The translations under genes were made by a program, and so were the position numbers. The notes under the pieces are model-generated. The model did not search any database, was not told the origin of the DNA, and saw only the letters and a program-made list of their open reading frames with translations. This document shows, one piece after another, positions 50,595 to 59,951 of a stretch of 64,000 nt of DNA. Within the stretch, counting starts at the first letter, position 1; every line of letters begins with the position of its first letter. Source of the stretch: CALLJL01 sp964627255. Lineage in GTDB: Bacteria; Acidobacteriota; Aminicenantia; Aminicenantales; CALLJL01. The stretch lies in assembly GCA_964627255.1 (NCBI GenBank), contig CAZVIN010000023.1, positions 1 to 64,000 on the forward strand. Reading direction: 5' to 3'.

Positions 50595-52910
50595 TCAGAA
50601 GGTAGTGCCGATGGCAAAACGAAAGGCAAACCGTGACTCTTCCTTATAAACGGTTGGATTATTATACGCGAAAATAAGCCTAAAGGGAACTCTCAGGGCC
50701 GGGACAAAAATCCTGGCCTCCAGTCCAGTCGAGGTGTACGTATTTTTAAAAGATATCTTCTCGTTAAGGGCGTAAGCATTGCCGCGGTCATAGAAAAAGA
50801 TGAGATAGAGCGGTCCCCCTACTGGAATAATATATTCAGCGTTAAAAACCAGCGATTTATCGCCGCCGAGGTTAGTGCCTTTTTCGCTCCTTGGCCCGAT
50901 AGAATAAATTTCATAACCCCTGATTGACCTCTCGCCGCCCAAATAAAACTTTTCCCAGAAAGGCACTTGGGAGCCACCTAAGGGTTTGACAAATTCATAA
51001 TCCAGGTGAAGCCCCAGGACGTGGTTAAAGAAAAGCGGTTTGAAAAACGTCCATTCGAGATGGGGCTTTATCAGGTCAATCTCCCCGCCAAGCCAAGAGC
51101 CAGCCAGCTTGATCGCGGCTAAGTACATTGTACCCCGGCTGGGTGTGAGGGGGCTATCAACTGTCGACCGGTAGATGGTCGGCATAAGGCTACTAACTTT
51201 ATACCGTCCCCAACCATAAAGACCAATATAATACGGGTCAAAATAATAATAAGAGCTTTCCTGCTCCGAGGGGGGTTTAATATCAATAAACTGATAGCTG
51301 TAATTGAGGTTGGCCCGCCAATAGCCTTTTATCCGGCCGCCAAAAAGCAAATCCACGCCGTTGGCTTTCTGGTCATAGAGAAAAGGAATAATTATGTAAC
51401 GGCTATATATATTGAAACCAACTGTCAGCGGTAGGTCTTTAATATAAGGCTCAGTAAAGCCAAAGATATAATTCTTAACCCGCTTGCCGTACTGAGCGGT
51501 TACTTCCAGAGTTTCCCCCGTCCCAAGGAAATTGACCGTAGAATAACTCAAAGCCACAAACGTCCCTTCATAGCCGCTATAACCCGCTGAGAATTGAATA
51601 TTATTCCGCTGCAGCTCTTTGACATTTATGGTGGCGTTAATCTGAGTTGGGTTCTCGGGGTCAGGTTTAACGTCAGGGTCTTTTTCTAAATCCACCAACC
51701 CTAACTGTTTTATCCGCAATAAGCTATCTTTAAAAAGAGCTAACCGGAAGGGGTCGCCTTCTCTGATGAGCATTTCGCGACGAATAACCTTATCTTTGGT
51801 AAAAGTATTACCGCGGAAATCTAACCTTTTTAAAAAGGCCAAATCACCCTCATTAATTGAAAAGGAAAGGTTGATTACTTTCCGCGCCGGGTCAAGGTTT
51901 TCCACGGGAATAATCTGAGCGTAGAGAAAGCCGCCGTCGCGGTAGGTCTCGCCCATTTTTTCGACCGCCTTCTCGCGTAATTTGGTGTTATAGGGGTCGC
52001 CAGGTTTCAGCTTAACTAAGCTCTCCAAATAGCCAGACCTGATTATTTTGTTGCCTTCAATTTTTATCTCACCAACTGTATAACGATAACCAGCCTGGAC
52101 GGGAATAACGAGCCGCATCATCTTCTGCGTCTTAAAATAGACAGTGCGTTTGGTTACTTCTTCCAGCCGCGGTTCGCCGATAGAGGCTTCCATATAACCA
52201 TATTCTTGGAAGCGCTTGCGGATATTCTCGATTTCTTCGCTCAGCTTGTTCTCTTTAAAAACATCCTTGCCCGCCACCCAGGAGAAAAAGCTATGCTCCT
52301 GGTTAGTTTTCATCGCTTCCCGCAACAGGCTCGGCGGCAGTTTAGGCTGACCGATAAAAACTACGTCAGCTATCCTCAGCTTAGGTCCTTCGTCGATTTT
52401 GAACGCCAGCTCTAATTCATTCTTGCCCTTTCTTTCTGTTTCCACTTCTACTTTCGCCGCTTGTAAGCCTTTTTCAGCTAGTAAATCGAGGATGGTCTTT
52501 TGAATCTTCTTTATTTTATTAGGGTTATAATAGGAATAAGGCAGGAGATATTGGTCCTTTTCCTTGAGTTTATTGGTTATATCGTCCTGTTTGACTTTCT
52601 TTCCCGTTTTATAACTTATATTTCTGATAACTGGGTTTTCTTCCACAAAAATCTTGACAATCTTCCCTTTTTCTCCGTCTTCCGCCTCAATCCTCAGGTT
52701 ACCAAAAAAGCCCGTCCCCCACAGGACTCGGAAATCCTTCCGCAGGGCTTCTTCGCTAAAATAGCCCCCTTCTCGGGAAGAAAGATAATAAAGAATGGTC
52801 TCCCGGGTCACTCGCTCGTTACCGTAAATCTCGATTTTTTCTATGACCTCTTGGGCCAGAAGGCCAAGAGGCAAAAGAAGGAGACAAAGCACCAACCAAA
52901 ACCTTTTCAT
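50595..52910 (-). CDS. bamA: Outer membrane assembly factor BamA
   Basis: The 771-residue protein has a signal peptide (about 1-19), five POTRA domains (about 20-420, for example VIEKIEIYGNERVTRETILYYL and FLKRLDFRGNTFTKDKVIRREM), and an Omp85 barrel with FYLGGERSIRGYE as the lid-lock (VRGF-like) motif. It ends in TTF. It inserts beta-barrel proteins in the outer membrane. A promoter with consensus spacing sits immediately upstream, leaving almost no leader. Confidence 0.95.
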   Translation of the reverse strand: MKRFWLVLCLLLLPLGLLAQEVIEKIEIYGNERVTRETILYYLSSREGGYFSEEALRKDFRVLWGTGFFGNLRIEAEDGEKGKIVKIFVEENPVIRNISYKTGKKVKQDDITNKLKEKDQYLLPYSYYNPNKIKKIQKTILDLLAEKGLQAAKVEVETERKGKNELELAFKIDEGPKLRIADVVFIGQPKLPPSLLREAMKTNQEHSFFSWVAGKDVFKENKLSEEIENIRKRFQEYGYMEASIGEPRLEEVTKRTVYFKTQKMMRLVIPVQAGYRYTVGEIKIEGNKIIRSGYLESLVKLKPGDPYNTKLREKAVEKMGETYRDGGFLYAQIIPVENLDPARKVINLSFSINEGDLAFLKRLDFRGNTFTKDKVIRREMLIREGDPFRLALFKDSLLRIKQLGLVDLEKDPDVKPDPENPTQINATINVKELQRNNIQFSAGYSGYEGTFVALSYSTVNFLGTGETLEVTAQYGKRVKNYIFGFTEPYIKDLPLTVGFNIYSRYIIIPFLYDQKANGVDLLFGGRIKGYWRANLNYSYQFIDIKPPSEQESSYYYFDPYYIGLYGWGRYKVSSLMPTIYRSTVDSPLTPSRGTMYLAAIKLAGSWLGGEIDLIKPHLEWTFFKPLFFNHVLGLHLDYEFVKPLGGSQVPFWEKFYLGGERSIRGYEIYSIGPRSEKGTNLGGDKSLVFNAEYIIPVGGPLYLIFFYDRGNAYALNEKISFKNTYTSTGLEARIFVPALRVPFRLIFAYNNPTVYKEESRFAFRFAIGTTF

Positions 52911-52919
52911 ATCTTTTTC

Positions 52920-52948
52920 CTTATAGCATAATCACCAGTCTTTTTCAA
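52920..52948 (-). promoter_or_regulatory. Sigma70-type promoter of bamA
   Basis: On the minus strand TTGAAA (52948-52943) is followed after 17 bases by TATAAG (52925-52920). The ATG at 52910 is nine bases beyond the -10, so the leader would be only about three nucleotides. The sequence GGAAAAAG before the ATG would not be fully in such a transcript. Confidence 0.65.
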
Positions 52949-52974
52949 AAATCCAGCCCGCTTCACAGAAGCGG
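52947..52974 (-). terminator. Intrinsic terminator upstream of the bamA promoter
   Basis: A perfect 7-bp stem, CCGCTTC and GAAGCGG around a three-base loop (52958-52974), is followed on the minus strand by six bases and then TTTTT. It would end transcripts arriving from lolD before the bamA promoter. The plus strand has TTTT directly after the stem, so it may be bidirectional. Confidence 0.55.
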
Positions 52975-53304
52975 TTTTGGCCAGTAATCATCTTGATTCC
53001 TTTAGCCACCAATCGCTTCCGGGCTTTCTCTTTTCATCAGACTCGCTTCCCCTTCTTGCCAGCCTTCTTCTCTGGCTAATCTCTAATCTCAACGCCTCCG
53101 GACGATATCGCTTTGCCTAAACAGGCAATACCGCTATCATATCCTGTTTTCCGCGTTAGGTCGGTTTCTTTTTCCACCGAACCCTGGCAGGGCCAAGGCT
53201 TTTAGCCCCTTTTCGTCTCTTTCAGCCAAGACTACCCTTCACCTAACTTTTATTCCACTATTCCACTTCGTCCAATTTCAAGTGGGGGCTCAATAAGATA
53301 AACT
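52975..53304 (-). other. Structured intergenic region, possible ncRNA
   Basis: This 330-base gap between lolD and the terminator holds no gene. On the minus strand it can form several local helices: TTGCCT-GTTT-AGGCAA (53113-53128), a longer imperfect helix around it, and GGT(T)CGGT with AACCGACC near 53160-53190. Together with the terminator at its end and a new promoter after it, this is what a short RNA gene could look like. No promoter was found at its upstream end, so a long 3' UTR is equally possible. Confidence 0.35.
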
Positions 53305-54003
53305 TCAGCTGGCGGAAAGCGGTTTCAGCTTGCCGGCTTCGAGCTGATATATATGACGACAAAAACGGGCGACCTTATCATTATGGGTGACAATAACTGA
53401 GCTCAGGCCTCTTTCTTCATGAAGACGGCAAAGAAGCTCCATTATTCTCTGTCCGGTACCCCAGTCAAGGTTGCCAGTAGGCTCGTCGGCCAGGAGGAGT
53501 TTAGGTTCAGCCACTAAGGCCCGAGCAATGGCCACTCGCTGTTGTTCACCGCCCGAGAGCAGACCGGGATGAACCTTAGCTTTCTTTTCTAAACCCACTT
53601 CTTTCAAGATTTCATAAGCTCTCTCCAGCGCCGCCTTTTTCGGCCAACGGGCCATCCTCAGCGGCAAGCTCAGGTTTTCTAAGACTGTAAATTCGGGTAA
53701 GAGGTGAAAAAATTGAAAGACGAAACCAATTTTCCTGTTTCTAACCTGGGCTAGCTCTCGCGGTTCTTTAGCGAATAAATCCTCATTCTCCAAGAACACT
53801 GAACCAGAGGTTGGCCGGTCCAAGGCTCCCAAGATGTTGAGAAAAGTAGTCTTCCCTACACCCGAAGCGCCCATGACCGCGACTAAATCGCCCTGGTCCA
53901 AGTCAAAATCGAGCTCGTTTAAAACCTGGAGTTCACCGTCAGGCAGCGGATATACTTTCACTAACCGGTGCGCTTGGATTAATTTTTGGTTGAGTTTATT
54001 CAT
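53305..54003 (-). CDS. lolD: Lipoprotein-releasing ABC ATPase LolD
   Basis: The 232-residue ATPase has Walker A GASGVGKTT, signature LSGGEQQRVAIARAL and Walker B LLLADEPTGNLDW, the form of the LolD/MacB group. It powers extraction of lipoproteins from the inner membrane. Its start overlaps the end of the permease gene by eight bases. Confidence 0.93.
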   Translation of the reverse strand: MNKLNQKLIQAHRLVKVYPLPDGELQVLNELDFDLDQGDLVAVMGASGVGKTTFLNILGALDRPTSGSVFLENEDLFAKEPRELAQVRNRKIGFVFQFFHLLPEFTVLENLSLPLRMARWPKKAALERAYEILKEVGLEKKAKVHPGLLSGGEQQRVAIARALVAEPKLLLADEPTGNLDWGTGQRIMELLCRLHEERGLSSVIVTHNDKVARFCRHIYQLEAGKLKPLSAS

Positions 54004-55210
54004 AACGTAAAGCCACCACTGGGTCGACTTTGGCGGCGCGTCGGGCGGGAAAAAGAGGGGCCAAAAAAGTAATTAGCAAACTGACGCCGATTATCAACAT
54101 CAAATCAGAGGGCCGCAGCCGAAAAGGAACAAAGGCAACCTGATAGATATCAGGAGGAACTTTAATCAACTCCAAGGTGTTGGCTAACCAGCACCAAAGC
54201 AACCCTAAGCCTACCCCTAAAGCAGTGCCGATGACGCCGATCATGGCCCCTTGAAAGAAAAAGATCTTTCTGATACTTTCCGCCGTGGCGCCAAGAGCCA
54301 CCAGAATCCCGATGTCCCGGGTTTTCTCCATCACCATCAGGATCAAAGTGGCAATTATATTGAGGGCCGCCACCAGAACAATCAAGGCTATGGTTAGAAA
54401 AAGCAGGGTCTTTTCTAATTTCAGGGCCGAAAAAAGAGAGCGGTTAAGCTCCATCCAGGTTGTCGCATACAGATTGGGCGGAAGATTTTCCCTTAATCGG
54501 CGAGCGATTTCAGGCGCAGCAAAAATTTTTTTGAGCCTGATTTGAATCAAAGTGACTTTACCCTTTAGGTTAAAAAGGCTTTGTGCCTGGGAAAGGGGCA
54601 TCAAGGCGGAGGTCGAATCAAACTCATAAAGACCCGTGGAAAAGATGCCGACAACCGTCAGGCGGCGGGCCCGAGGCAGCAAACCAAAGGGTGATAAACG
54701 CGAGGCCGGAGTAATTACATTTACCGAATCGCCAACGCCCGCTCCTAAGTTAACTGCCAGATTCTTACCTAATAGAAGACCGCCTGTTTCTTCGTCGGGA
54801 AGGCGGCCTGACTCCAAATTCCTTAGCCACGGAGCTTGTTCTTTTTCGCGGGTTAAATCCATCCCGCGCAACATGGCGCCTGAGCTGCCCGTAAATCCTG
54901 TAAGCAAAGCCTGCTGATGAACCACTGGCGAGACGGCCACTACCCCTTCCAGCTTAGCCAAATCGGCAATCAACCGTTCATAATCGCTAATCCCCTCGCC
55001 ACTTAGGTCAGAAATCATGAGGTGGGAGGTGGCACCCAGGATTTTATCCTGGACATCTTCTTGAAACCCCGTAATCAAACTGATGGCGATAATTAAGGCC
55101 ATGACGCCGATAGTCACGCCAAGAATAGAAATAACGGTGATGACTGAAATAAAGGCCTGTTTCCGAGGCGCCACTAAATAGCGAGTGGAGACGAATAACT
55201 CGTAATTCAT
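53996..55210 (-). CDS. lolC: Lipoprotein-releasing permease LolC/LolE
   Basis: The 404-residue protein begins YELFVSTRYLVAPRKQAFISVITVISILGVTIGV, the LolC/E signature, with a large periplasmic domain (about 45-265) and three further helices, ending FPARRAAKVDPVVALRYE. Only one permease gene accompanies lolD, so the transporter is probably a homodimer, as in bacteria with a single LolC/E-type gene. It starts nine bases after lysS, an order known from several Gram-negative groups. Confidence 0.92.
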   Translation of the reverse strand: MNYELFVSTRYLVAPRKQAFISVITVISILGVTIGVMALIIAISLITGFQEDVQDKILGATSHLMISDLSGEGISDYERLIADLAKLEGVVAVSPVVHQQALLTGFTGSSGAMLRGMDLTREKEQAPWLRNLESGRLPDEETGGLLLGKNLAVNLGAGVGDSVNVITPASRLSPFGLLPRARRLTVVGIFSTGLYEFDSTSALMPLSQAQSLFNLKGKVTLIQIRLKKIFAAPEIARRLRENLPPNLYATTWMELNRSLFSALKLEKTLLFLTIALIVLVAALNIIATLILMVMEKTRDIGILVALGATAESIRKIFFFQGAMIGVIGTALGVGLGLLWCWLANTLELIKVPPDIYQVAFVPFRLRPSDLMLIIGVSLLITFLAPLFPARRAAKVDPVVALRYE

Positions 55211-55218
55211 GCCCCTTT

Positions 55219-56736
55219 TTACCTTGGCCGAAGCAGCGGGAAAAGAATCACTTCTCGGATTGACCTCCGGTTGGCAAAGAGCATGGTTAGTCGGTCAATC
55301 CCGATTCCTTCGCCCCCGGTTGGCGGCAGACCGTATTCCAGAGCCTGAAGGTAATCTTCGTCTAACCAATGAGCTTCCTCGTCACCTCGCTTTCTGGCCT
55401 CAGCCTGCTGTTCAAAGCGGGCTCGCTGGTCAGCCGGGTCGTTGAGCTCCGAAAAGGCATTGGCTATTTCCATTCCAGCCACAATTAGCTCAAAACGCTC
55501 TGCCTCCTCGGGATTCTCCCGCGCCGCCTTAGCCAACGGCGAGATTTCGCGAGGCGGGTTGAGAACAAAAGTGGGCTGAACAAGGTGGGGTTTAACACAT
55601 TTATCGAAAATTATATCCAGCGCTTTGCCGTAAGTAAGACGGCCTTTTTCCGCCGCCAACTGAGCGGCAAAAGAGATAACTTCTTCCGGGTTATCAAACC
55701 GGGCTGGGGCCAGCCCGCTATAGCGCAACAGGGCTTCACGGAATCTTATCCGCGCCAAGGGCCGCTTAAAAGAAATAACGTGCTCGCCGTAGGTAATATC
55801 CTCCCGACCCAGGAGGTGCTGGCAAAGAAAGGTCAAAAGCTCCTCGGTTAGTTCTATCATATCCCAATAATCACTATAAGCCTGGTAGAATTCGAGCATC
55901 GTGAATTCAGGGTTGTGCTCAGAGGAAATACCTTCATTCCGGAAATTGCGATTAATCTCATAAACCTTCTCCATACCACCAACAACTAACCGCTTCAGGT
56001 AGAGCTCAGGAGCGATTCTCAGGTAAAGTTCTATTCCTAAGGCATTATGAAAAGTCTTAAACGGTCTGGCGGTAGCCCCGCCTGGAATAGGGTGCATCAT
56101 GGGAGTTTCGACCTCGATATAGCCTCTTTGGTCGAAAAACTGTCGGATTAAAGCGACCATCCGGCTGCGGAGCCAAAAAACTTGCGCCACCTCCGGGTTC
56201 ATGATCAAGTCTAAATAGCGACGCCGGTAACGCAACTCCACATCCTGAAGCCCGTGCCATTTTTCGGGCAAAGGATGAAAGCACTTGGTTAGAAGCTTTA
56301 AGTCTTGGACCAAGACCGTAAGCTCACCAGTCTTAGTGCGGAAAAGAGTTCCTTCCATACCGACAACGTCGCCCAAGTCAAAAAGGTCGAAAAGAGCGTA
56401 GGCTTGAGCCCCCACTACATCTTCCCGCAAATAGCCTTGAAGCTTGGCCAGGCTATTAGCGATATGAAAGAAAGTCGCCCGGCCCATCCGGCGAATGGCA
56501 ACGAGGCGACCAGGCACCCTGACCCTAACCAGGTTGGCCTCGAGCTCTTCCCTCGTCCGCGAAGAAAATTGGGCCTGAATTTCGTTAACAGAATGAGTGC
56601 GAGAATATTTATAAGGGAAGAGGTCCACCCCTTGGGAACGCAGCTTGGTCGTTTTTTGTTGACGGGCGAGCTCCTGGTCACCCCCTTTTTCCTGGGTGGG
56701 CGAGGTTTCTTTAGGTCGGTCATCGTCCTGACTCAT
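55219..56736 (-). CDS. lysS: Lysyl-tRNA synthetase, class II
   Basis: The 505-residue enzyme has an OB-fold anticodon-binding domain (about 70-165, including VPGRLVAIRRMG) and class II motifs: motif 1 FFDQRGYIEVETPMMHPIPG, motif 2 EINRNFRNEGISSEHNPEFTMLE, and motif 3 GIGIDRLTMLF. About 30 charged residues precede the usual start. It charges tRNA-Lys. It heads into lolC with a nine-base gap. Confidence 0.96.
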   Translation of the reverse strand: MSQDDDRPKETSPTQEKGGDQELARQQKTTKLRSQGVDLFPYKYSRTHSVNEIQAQFSSRTREELEANLVRVRVPGRLVAIRRMGRATFFHIANSLAKLQGYLREDVVGAQAYALFDLFDLGDVVGMEGTLFRTKTGELTVLVQDLKLLTKCFHPLPEKWHGLQDVELRYRRRYLDLIMNPEVAQVFWLRSRMVALIRQFFDQRGYIEVETPMMHPIPGGATARPFKTFHNALGIELYLRIAPELYLKRLVVGGMEKVYEINRNFRNEGISSEHNPEFTMLEFYQAYSDYWDMIELTEELLTFLCQHLLGREDITYGEHVISFKRPLARIRFREALLRYSGLAPARFDNPEEVISFAAQLAAEKGRLTYGKALDIIFDKCVKPHLVQPTFVLNPPREISPLAKAARENPEEAERFELIVAGMEIANAFSELNDPADQRARFEQQAEARKRGDEEAHWLDEDYLQALEYGLPPTGGEGIGIDRLTMLFANRRSIREVILFPLLRPR

Positions 56737-56790
56737 TCTCTTTCCCCTTTCTAATTTAACCTTCTTTATTTTTCCTTATTTTTCTTTAGC

Positions 56791-57264
56791 TTATTTTTTT
56801 AACTTGGCCCCTTTTTCCCTCTTTTTCAAAGGCTGTTTAGCTTCCTTGTCTAAGCTTCTTTCGCTCCCTTTTTTCCGCAGAGCATCAAGCAGGCCGTTAA
56901 CAAAATGAGCCGCCTCCTCGCCGCTAAACTTTTTGGCGATTTCGATGGCTTCGTTAATGATGATCGCAGGTTCAAGATGAGGTTCAGCCTCAAGCTCAAA
57001 GGCCGCCAGCCGGAGAATATTGCGGTCGACTACGGCCATTCTTGTTAAGCGCCAGTGCTCAGAGACTTCTTGAATAGAGGCGTCAAGCTTGGCCCGTTCG
57101 TTCCAGACCCCCCGCACTAACCAGTCACAATATTCTTTGATTTCCTTAGGTTCCTGGCGTCTTGACCAATAATCCTTCAGAACTTCGTCCACGCCTTCCT
57201 TTTGGAATTCGAGCTCATAAAGAACCTGGAGGGCACACTCGCGAGCCTTTCTTCTCCGGCCCAT
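56791..57264 (-). CDS. nusB: Transcription antitermination protein NusB
   Basis: The 157-residue helical protein begins MGRRRKARECALQVLYELEF and contains VDRNILRLAAFEL and IIINEAIEIAKKFSGEEAAHFVNGLLD, the core of NusB. NusB joins NusE in rRNA antitermination. The last 20 residues are a lysine-rich tail. I chose the ATG at 57264 because homologues start there; in-frame starts closer to the ribH stop would add eight residues. The ribH-nusB order is classical. Confidence 0.93.
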   Translation of the reverse strand: MGRRRKARECALQVLYELEFQKEGVDEVLKDYWSRRQEPKEIKEYCDWLVRGVWNERAKLDASIQEVSEHWRLTRMAVVDRNILRLAAFELEAEPHLEPAIIINEAIEIAKKFSGEEAAHFVNGLLDALRKKGSERSLDKEAKQPLKKREKGAKLKK

Positions 57265-57284
57265 CGGCCACTTCGACCTCCCCA

Positions 57285-57755
57285 TCAACCGAGCTTAGCC
57301 GCCTGGATAAGGTTAAGCATTTCCACCAGCGCCATGGCGGCATCCCAGCCTTTGTTTCCCGCTTTAGTTCCAGCGCGTTCGATGGCTTGTTCAATATTGT
57401 CCACGGTCAAGAGGCCAAAAGAACAGGGCACGCCTTCTTCCATGGCAATCTGAGCGATTCCTTTGGTAACTTCAGCGCTCAGAAAATCGAAGTGCGGCGT
57501 ATCGCCTCGGATGAGCACGCCGAGGCAGAGGATGCCGTCAGCGGCTTTGGACCGCGCTAACTTTTTGGTTAAGACAGGAATCTCAAAAGACCCCGGAACT
57601 TTATAAATTGAGATATCCCCATCCTCGGCTCCCAACCGGTGCAAGGCGTCGAGGGCGCCTTCCAACAGGCGGGAGGAAATAAAATCATTGAACCGAGAAA
57701 GGACAATGGCAATTTTCCACCCTTTGGCTTGGAGTTGACCTTCATATATTTTCAT
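57285..57755 (-). CDS. ribH: 6,7-dimethyl-8-ribityllumazine synthase
   Basis: The 156-residue protein has WKIAIVLSRFNDFISSRLLEGA, VPGSFEIPV, GVLIRGDTPHFDFLSAEV with the catalytic histidine, and PCSFGLLTVDNIEQAIERAG. It makes the lumazine precursor of riboflavin. Other rib genes are not in the window. It lies ten bases after the enoyl-CoA hydratase gene and just upstream of nusB. Confidence 0.95.
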   Translation of the reverse strand: MKIYEGQLQAKGWKIAIVLSRFNDFISSRLLEGALDALHRLGAEDGDISIYKVPGSFEIPVLTKKLARSKAADGILCLGVLIRGDTPHFDFLSAEVTKGIAQIAMEEGVPCSFGLLTVDNIEQAIERAGTKAGNKGWDAAMALVEMLNLIQAAKLG

Positions 57756-57765
57756 CTTACACCTC

Positions 57766-58548
57766 TCATTGCCCCCGAAACCGAGGCGGCCGCTTTTCTA
57801 AGAAAGCAGCTGTCCCCTCGCGGGCATCTTCAGTGGCGCAGGCTTGGCCGAAAATCTCGGCTTCTATATCCAAAGCCTCGTCGAGCGGACGGTCCAGACC
57901 TCGGTTGGCGGCCTCAATGGCCAAGCCTAAGGCCAAGGGCGCATTCTTGATGACCTCCTTGGCCAAAGCTTCTGTTTCCGCCGCCAGCCGTTCTAAGGGA
58001 ACGACCCGGTTTACCAGTCCCCAGTTAAAAGCTTCAGCGGCCGTAACCATCCGGCCAGAAAGAATAACCTCGAGCGCCCGGCCTTTACCCACCAGCCGCG
58101 GCAGACGCTGGGTCCCGCCAAAACCCGGAATCAAACCGAGCTTAACTTCAGGCTGACCCAGCTTGGCTGTCTCGGCCGCAATCCGTATGTGGCAGGCCAT
58201 GGCGAGCTCCGTTCCTCCTCCCAAGGCATAACCATTGATGGCGGCAATTACTGGTTTCGGAAAATTCTCGATGACTCGAGTCAGCTCTTGACCGCGGCGT
58301 GCGTATTCCCGTCCCTCGGTTTCATCCAAATTGGCCAATTCGCCGATATCCGCGCCCGCCACGAAAGCTTTCTCGCCCGAGCCGGTCAGGATAACGGCCA
58401 AGACTTCTTCATCCGCTCGCATGCTCTCAAAGGCTTGGAGGAGCTCTGCGACTGTCTGGCGATTAAGCGCGTTGAGCTTATCAGGACGATTAACCGTCAC
58501 CCACCCCAGGCCCTCGGCCTTCCGAATGGCTAAGTTTTTAAACTCCAC
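57766..58548 (-). CDS. Enoyl-CoA hydratase/isomerase family protein
   Basis: The 260-residue crotonase-fold protein has AFVAGADIGELA and INGYALGGGTELAMACHIRIA for the oxyanion hole, and PEVKLGLIPGFGGTQRLPRLVG with the catalytic glutamate of hydratases. Both catalytic glutamates (in GGGTELAMAC and QPEVKLGL) are present, so a true enoyl-CoA hydratase is likely, as in beta-oxidation or butyrate-type fermentation. It lies 15 bases downstream of the GNAT-like gene. Confidence 0.9.
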   Translation of the reverse strand: MEFKNLAIRKAEGLGWVTVNRPDKLNALNRQTVAELLQAFESMRADEEVLAVILTGSGEKAFVAGADIGELANLDETEGREYARRGQELTRVIENFPKPVIAAINGYALGGGTELAMACHIRIAAETAKLGQPEVKLGLIPGFGGTQRLPRLVGKGRALEVILSGRMVTAAEAFNWGLVNRVVPLERLAAETEALAKEVIKNAPLALGLAIEAANRGLDRPLDEALDIEAEIFGQACATEDAREGTAAFLEKRPPRFRGQ

Positions 58549-58563
58549 CTTCCCTCCTCTTCT

Positions 58564-59679
58564 TTAAATCTCTTTCTGATAAATTCTATATGTTTTATAG
58601 ATTTTTCCGCCGATGGACTGGCTAAACCTGAGGATTGGTTCATTATCTTCAAGTTCCCAAGACATTTCACACCATTCATAGCCCCGAGCTAAAGCGTTTT
58701 TTTCTAGCTGCGAATAAAGAAGATAGCTCAAACCCGTTTGCTGATAATCACGAACCACGCCAAAAACAACCGCCCGCATCCCTTTAAGGCGGCGGCGATT
58801 AAATAAAAATAACAATATACCCCAGGGAGTAAGCCGGCCGTTAAGCTTCTTGAGAATTTCATTGTAATTGGGAAGGCCAAAGGCAAATCCAATCGGCCGG
58901 CCAGCCGGGTCCTCAGCAAAAATAACCAAATGGGGGTCGGCAAATTGCTTCAGACGCTTGACCATGTGCTTCATCTCATTCTCTGTCCAGGGGACGAAAC
59001 CCCAGTTACGAGACCAAGCTTCATTATAAATTGCCTGAATTTTTTTTGCCTCTTCTTCCAGATGCCGCATGTTGACGATGCGGAAACGAACTTTTATTTC
59101 CTGCTGAACCCTCTCTACAACCCGGCTTACCTTAGCGGCAACCTCATGGTCTTTGGTCATATAAAAAGCGAAAAGGTCTTTGGCTTTGACCAAGCCACTC
59201 TTGACCATTAAGTCATTATAATAAGCAGGATTGTAAGGCATCATTATCATCGGCGGGGAATCAAAACCAGATAATAAAAAACCACACTCGTCATTCATCG
59301 AAAGGTTCATCGGCCCCCTTAAGATAGTCATGCCCCGTTCCTTTCCCCAACTCTCCACTGCCTCTAACAGAGCTCGTGCCACGGCCTCGTCATTAACACT
59401 TTCATAAAGCCCAAAAAAAACCACTTTCTCTTGATGCACCTGGTTATGAAGTTCATCAATTATCGCGGCAATTCGGCCCACCAGCTCCTCTCCGCACCAA
59501 GCCAAAAAAATCTCCATCGAGGCATGCTCGAAAAAGGGATTGCGCTTAAGGTCAAGTTTTTCTTTCATTTCTGCGATTAAGGGTGGGACCCAGTTGGGGT
59601 CGCCTGCATAAACCTTCCAGGGAAACAGAAGGAACTTTTTAAATTCCCTTTTGTTCCTAACGGGTTGAACTTTTATCAT
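58564..59679 (-). CDS. GNAT-like acyltransferase of unknown substrate
   Basis: The 371-residue protein starts IKVQPVRNKREFKKFLLFPW, and has YAGDPNWVPPLIAEM and GPMNLSMNDECGFLLSGFDSPP, which I know from uncharacterised YghO-like proteins with a GNAT fold. The C-terminal half has an acetyltransferase-like strand order, ending YEWCEMSWELEDNEPILRF. The substrate is unknown; roles in N-acyl amino acid or lipid chemistry have been suggested for relatives, but nothing here settles it. It seems to be the first gene of the run leading to lysS. Confidence 0.7.
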   Translation of the reverse strand: MIKVQPVRNKREFKKFLLFPWKVYAGDPNWVPPLIAEMKEKLDLKRNPFFEHASMEIFLAWCGEELVGRIAAIIDELHNQVHQEKVVFFGLYESVNDEAVARALLEAVESWGKERGMTILRGPMNLSMNDECGFLLSGFDSPPMIMMPYNPAYYNDLMVKSGLVKAKDLFAFYMTKDHEVAAKVSRVVERVQQEIKVRFRIVNMRHLEEEAKKIQAIYNEAWSRNWGFVPWTENEMKHMVKRLKQFADPHLVIFAEDPAGRPIGFAFGLPNYNEILKKLNGRLTPWGILLFLFNRRRLKGMRAVVFGVVRDYQQTGLSYLLYSQLEKNALARGYEWCEMSWELEDNEPILRFSQSIGGKIYKTYRIYQKEI

Positions 59680-59877
59680 CTGGACCTGCCCGGTTTAAAT
59701 TTTTTCCTATTTTAACAAAAGCAATTTTTATTTTCACTCTTTTTGTCCGAGTAGGCCGAAGGCCCGATTATATCAGAATTTCCTCAAAGCAGGCCCCTTT
59801 TGGTAGAGGAGGGAATAAATGGCCTGACTCTACTTAATTCAGGTTAGGTACTCGCTCAGGGAAGAGACATTTTTGTT

Positions 59878-59906
59878 TTGACTAAGAGTCTGAAGCTTGA
59901 TATTTT
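59878..59906 (+). promoter_or_regulatory. Likely promoter of the Lon-related protease gene
   Basis: TTGACT (59878-59883) is followed after 17 bases by TATTTT (59901-59906). Transcription from about 59913 would give a leader of about 340 nt that runs antisense through candidate RNA copy B. Confidence 0.5.
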
Positions 59907-59951
59907 AATTAAAAAAGTTCTCTTCCGTCTTATGTAGGTGAGGCAATGATG

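Noticed and set aside
53113..53128. A third copy of the structured RNA, based on the shared 10-mer CCTAAACAGG
   Set aside because: The flanking sequence and spacing to the next similar block do not match copies A and B, so the 10-mer is probably chance.
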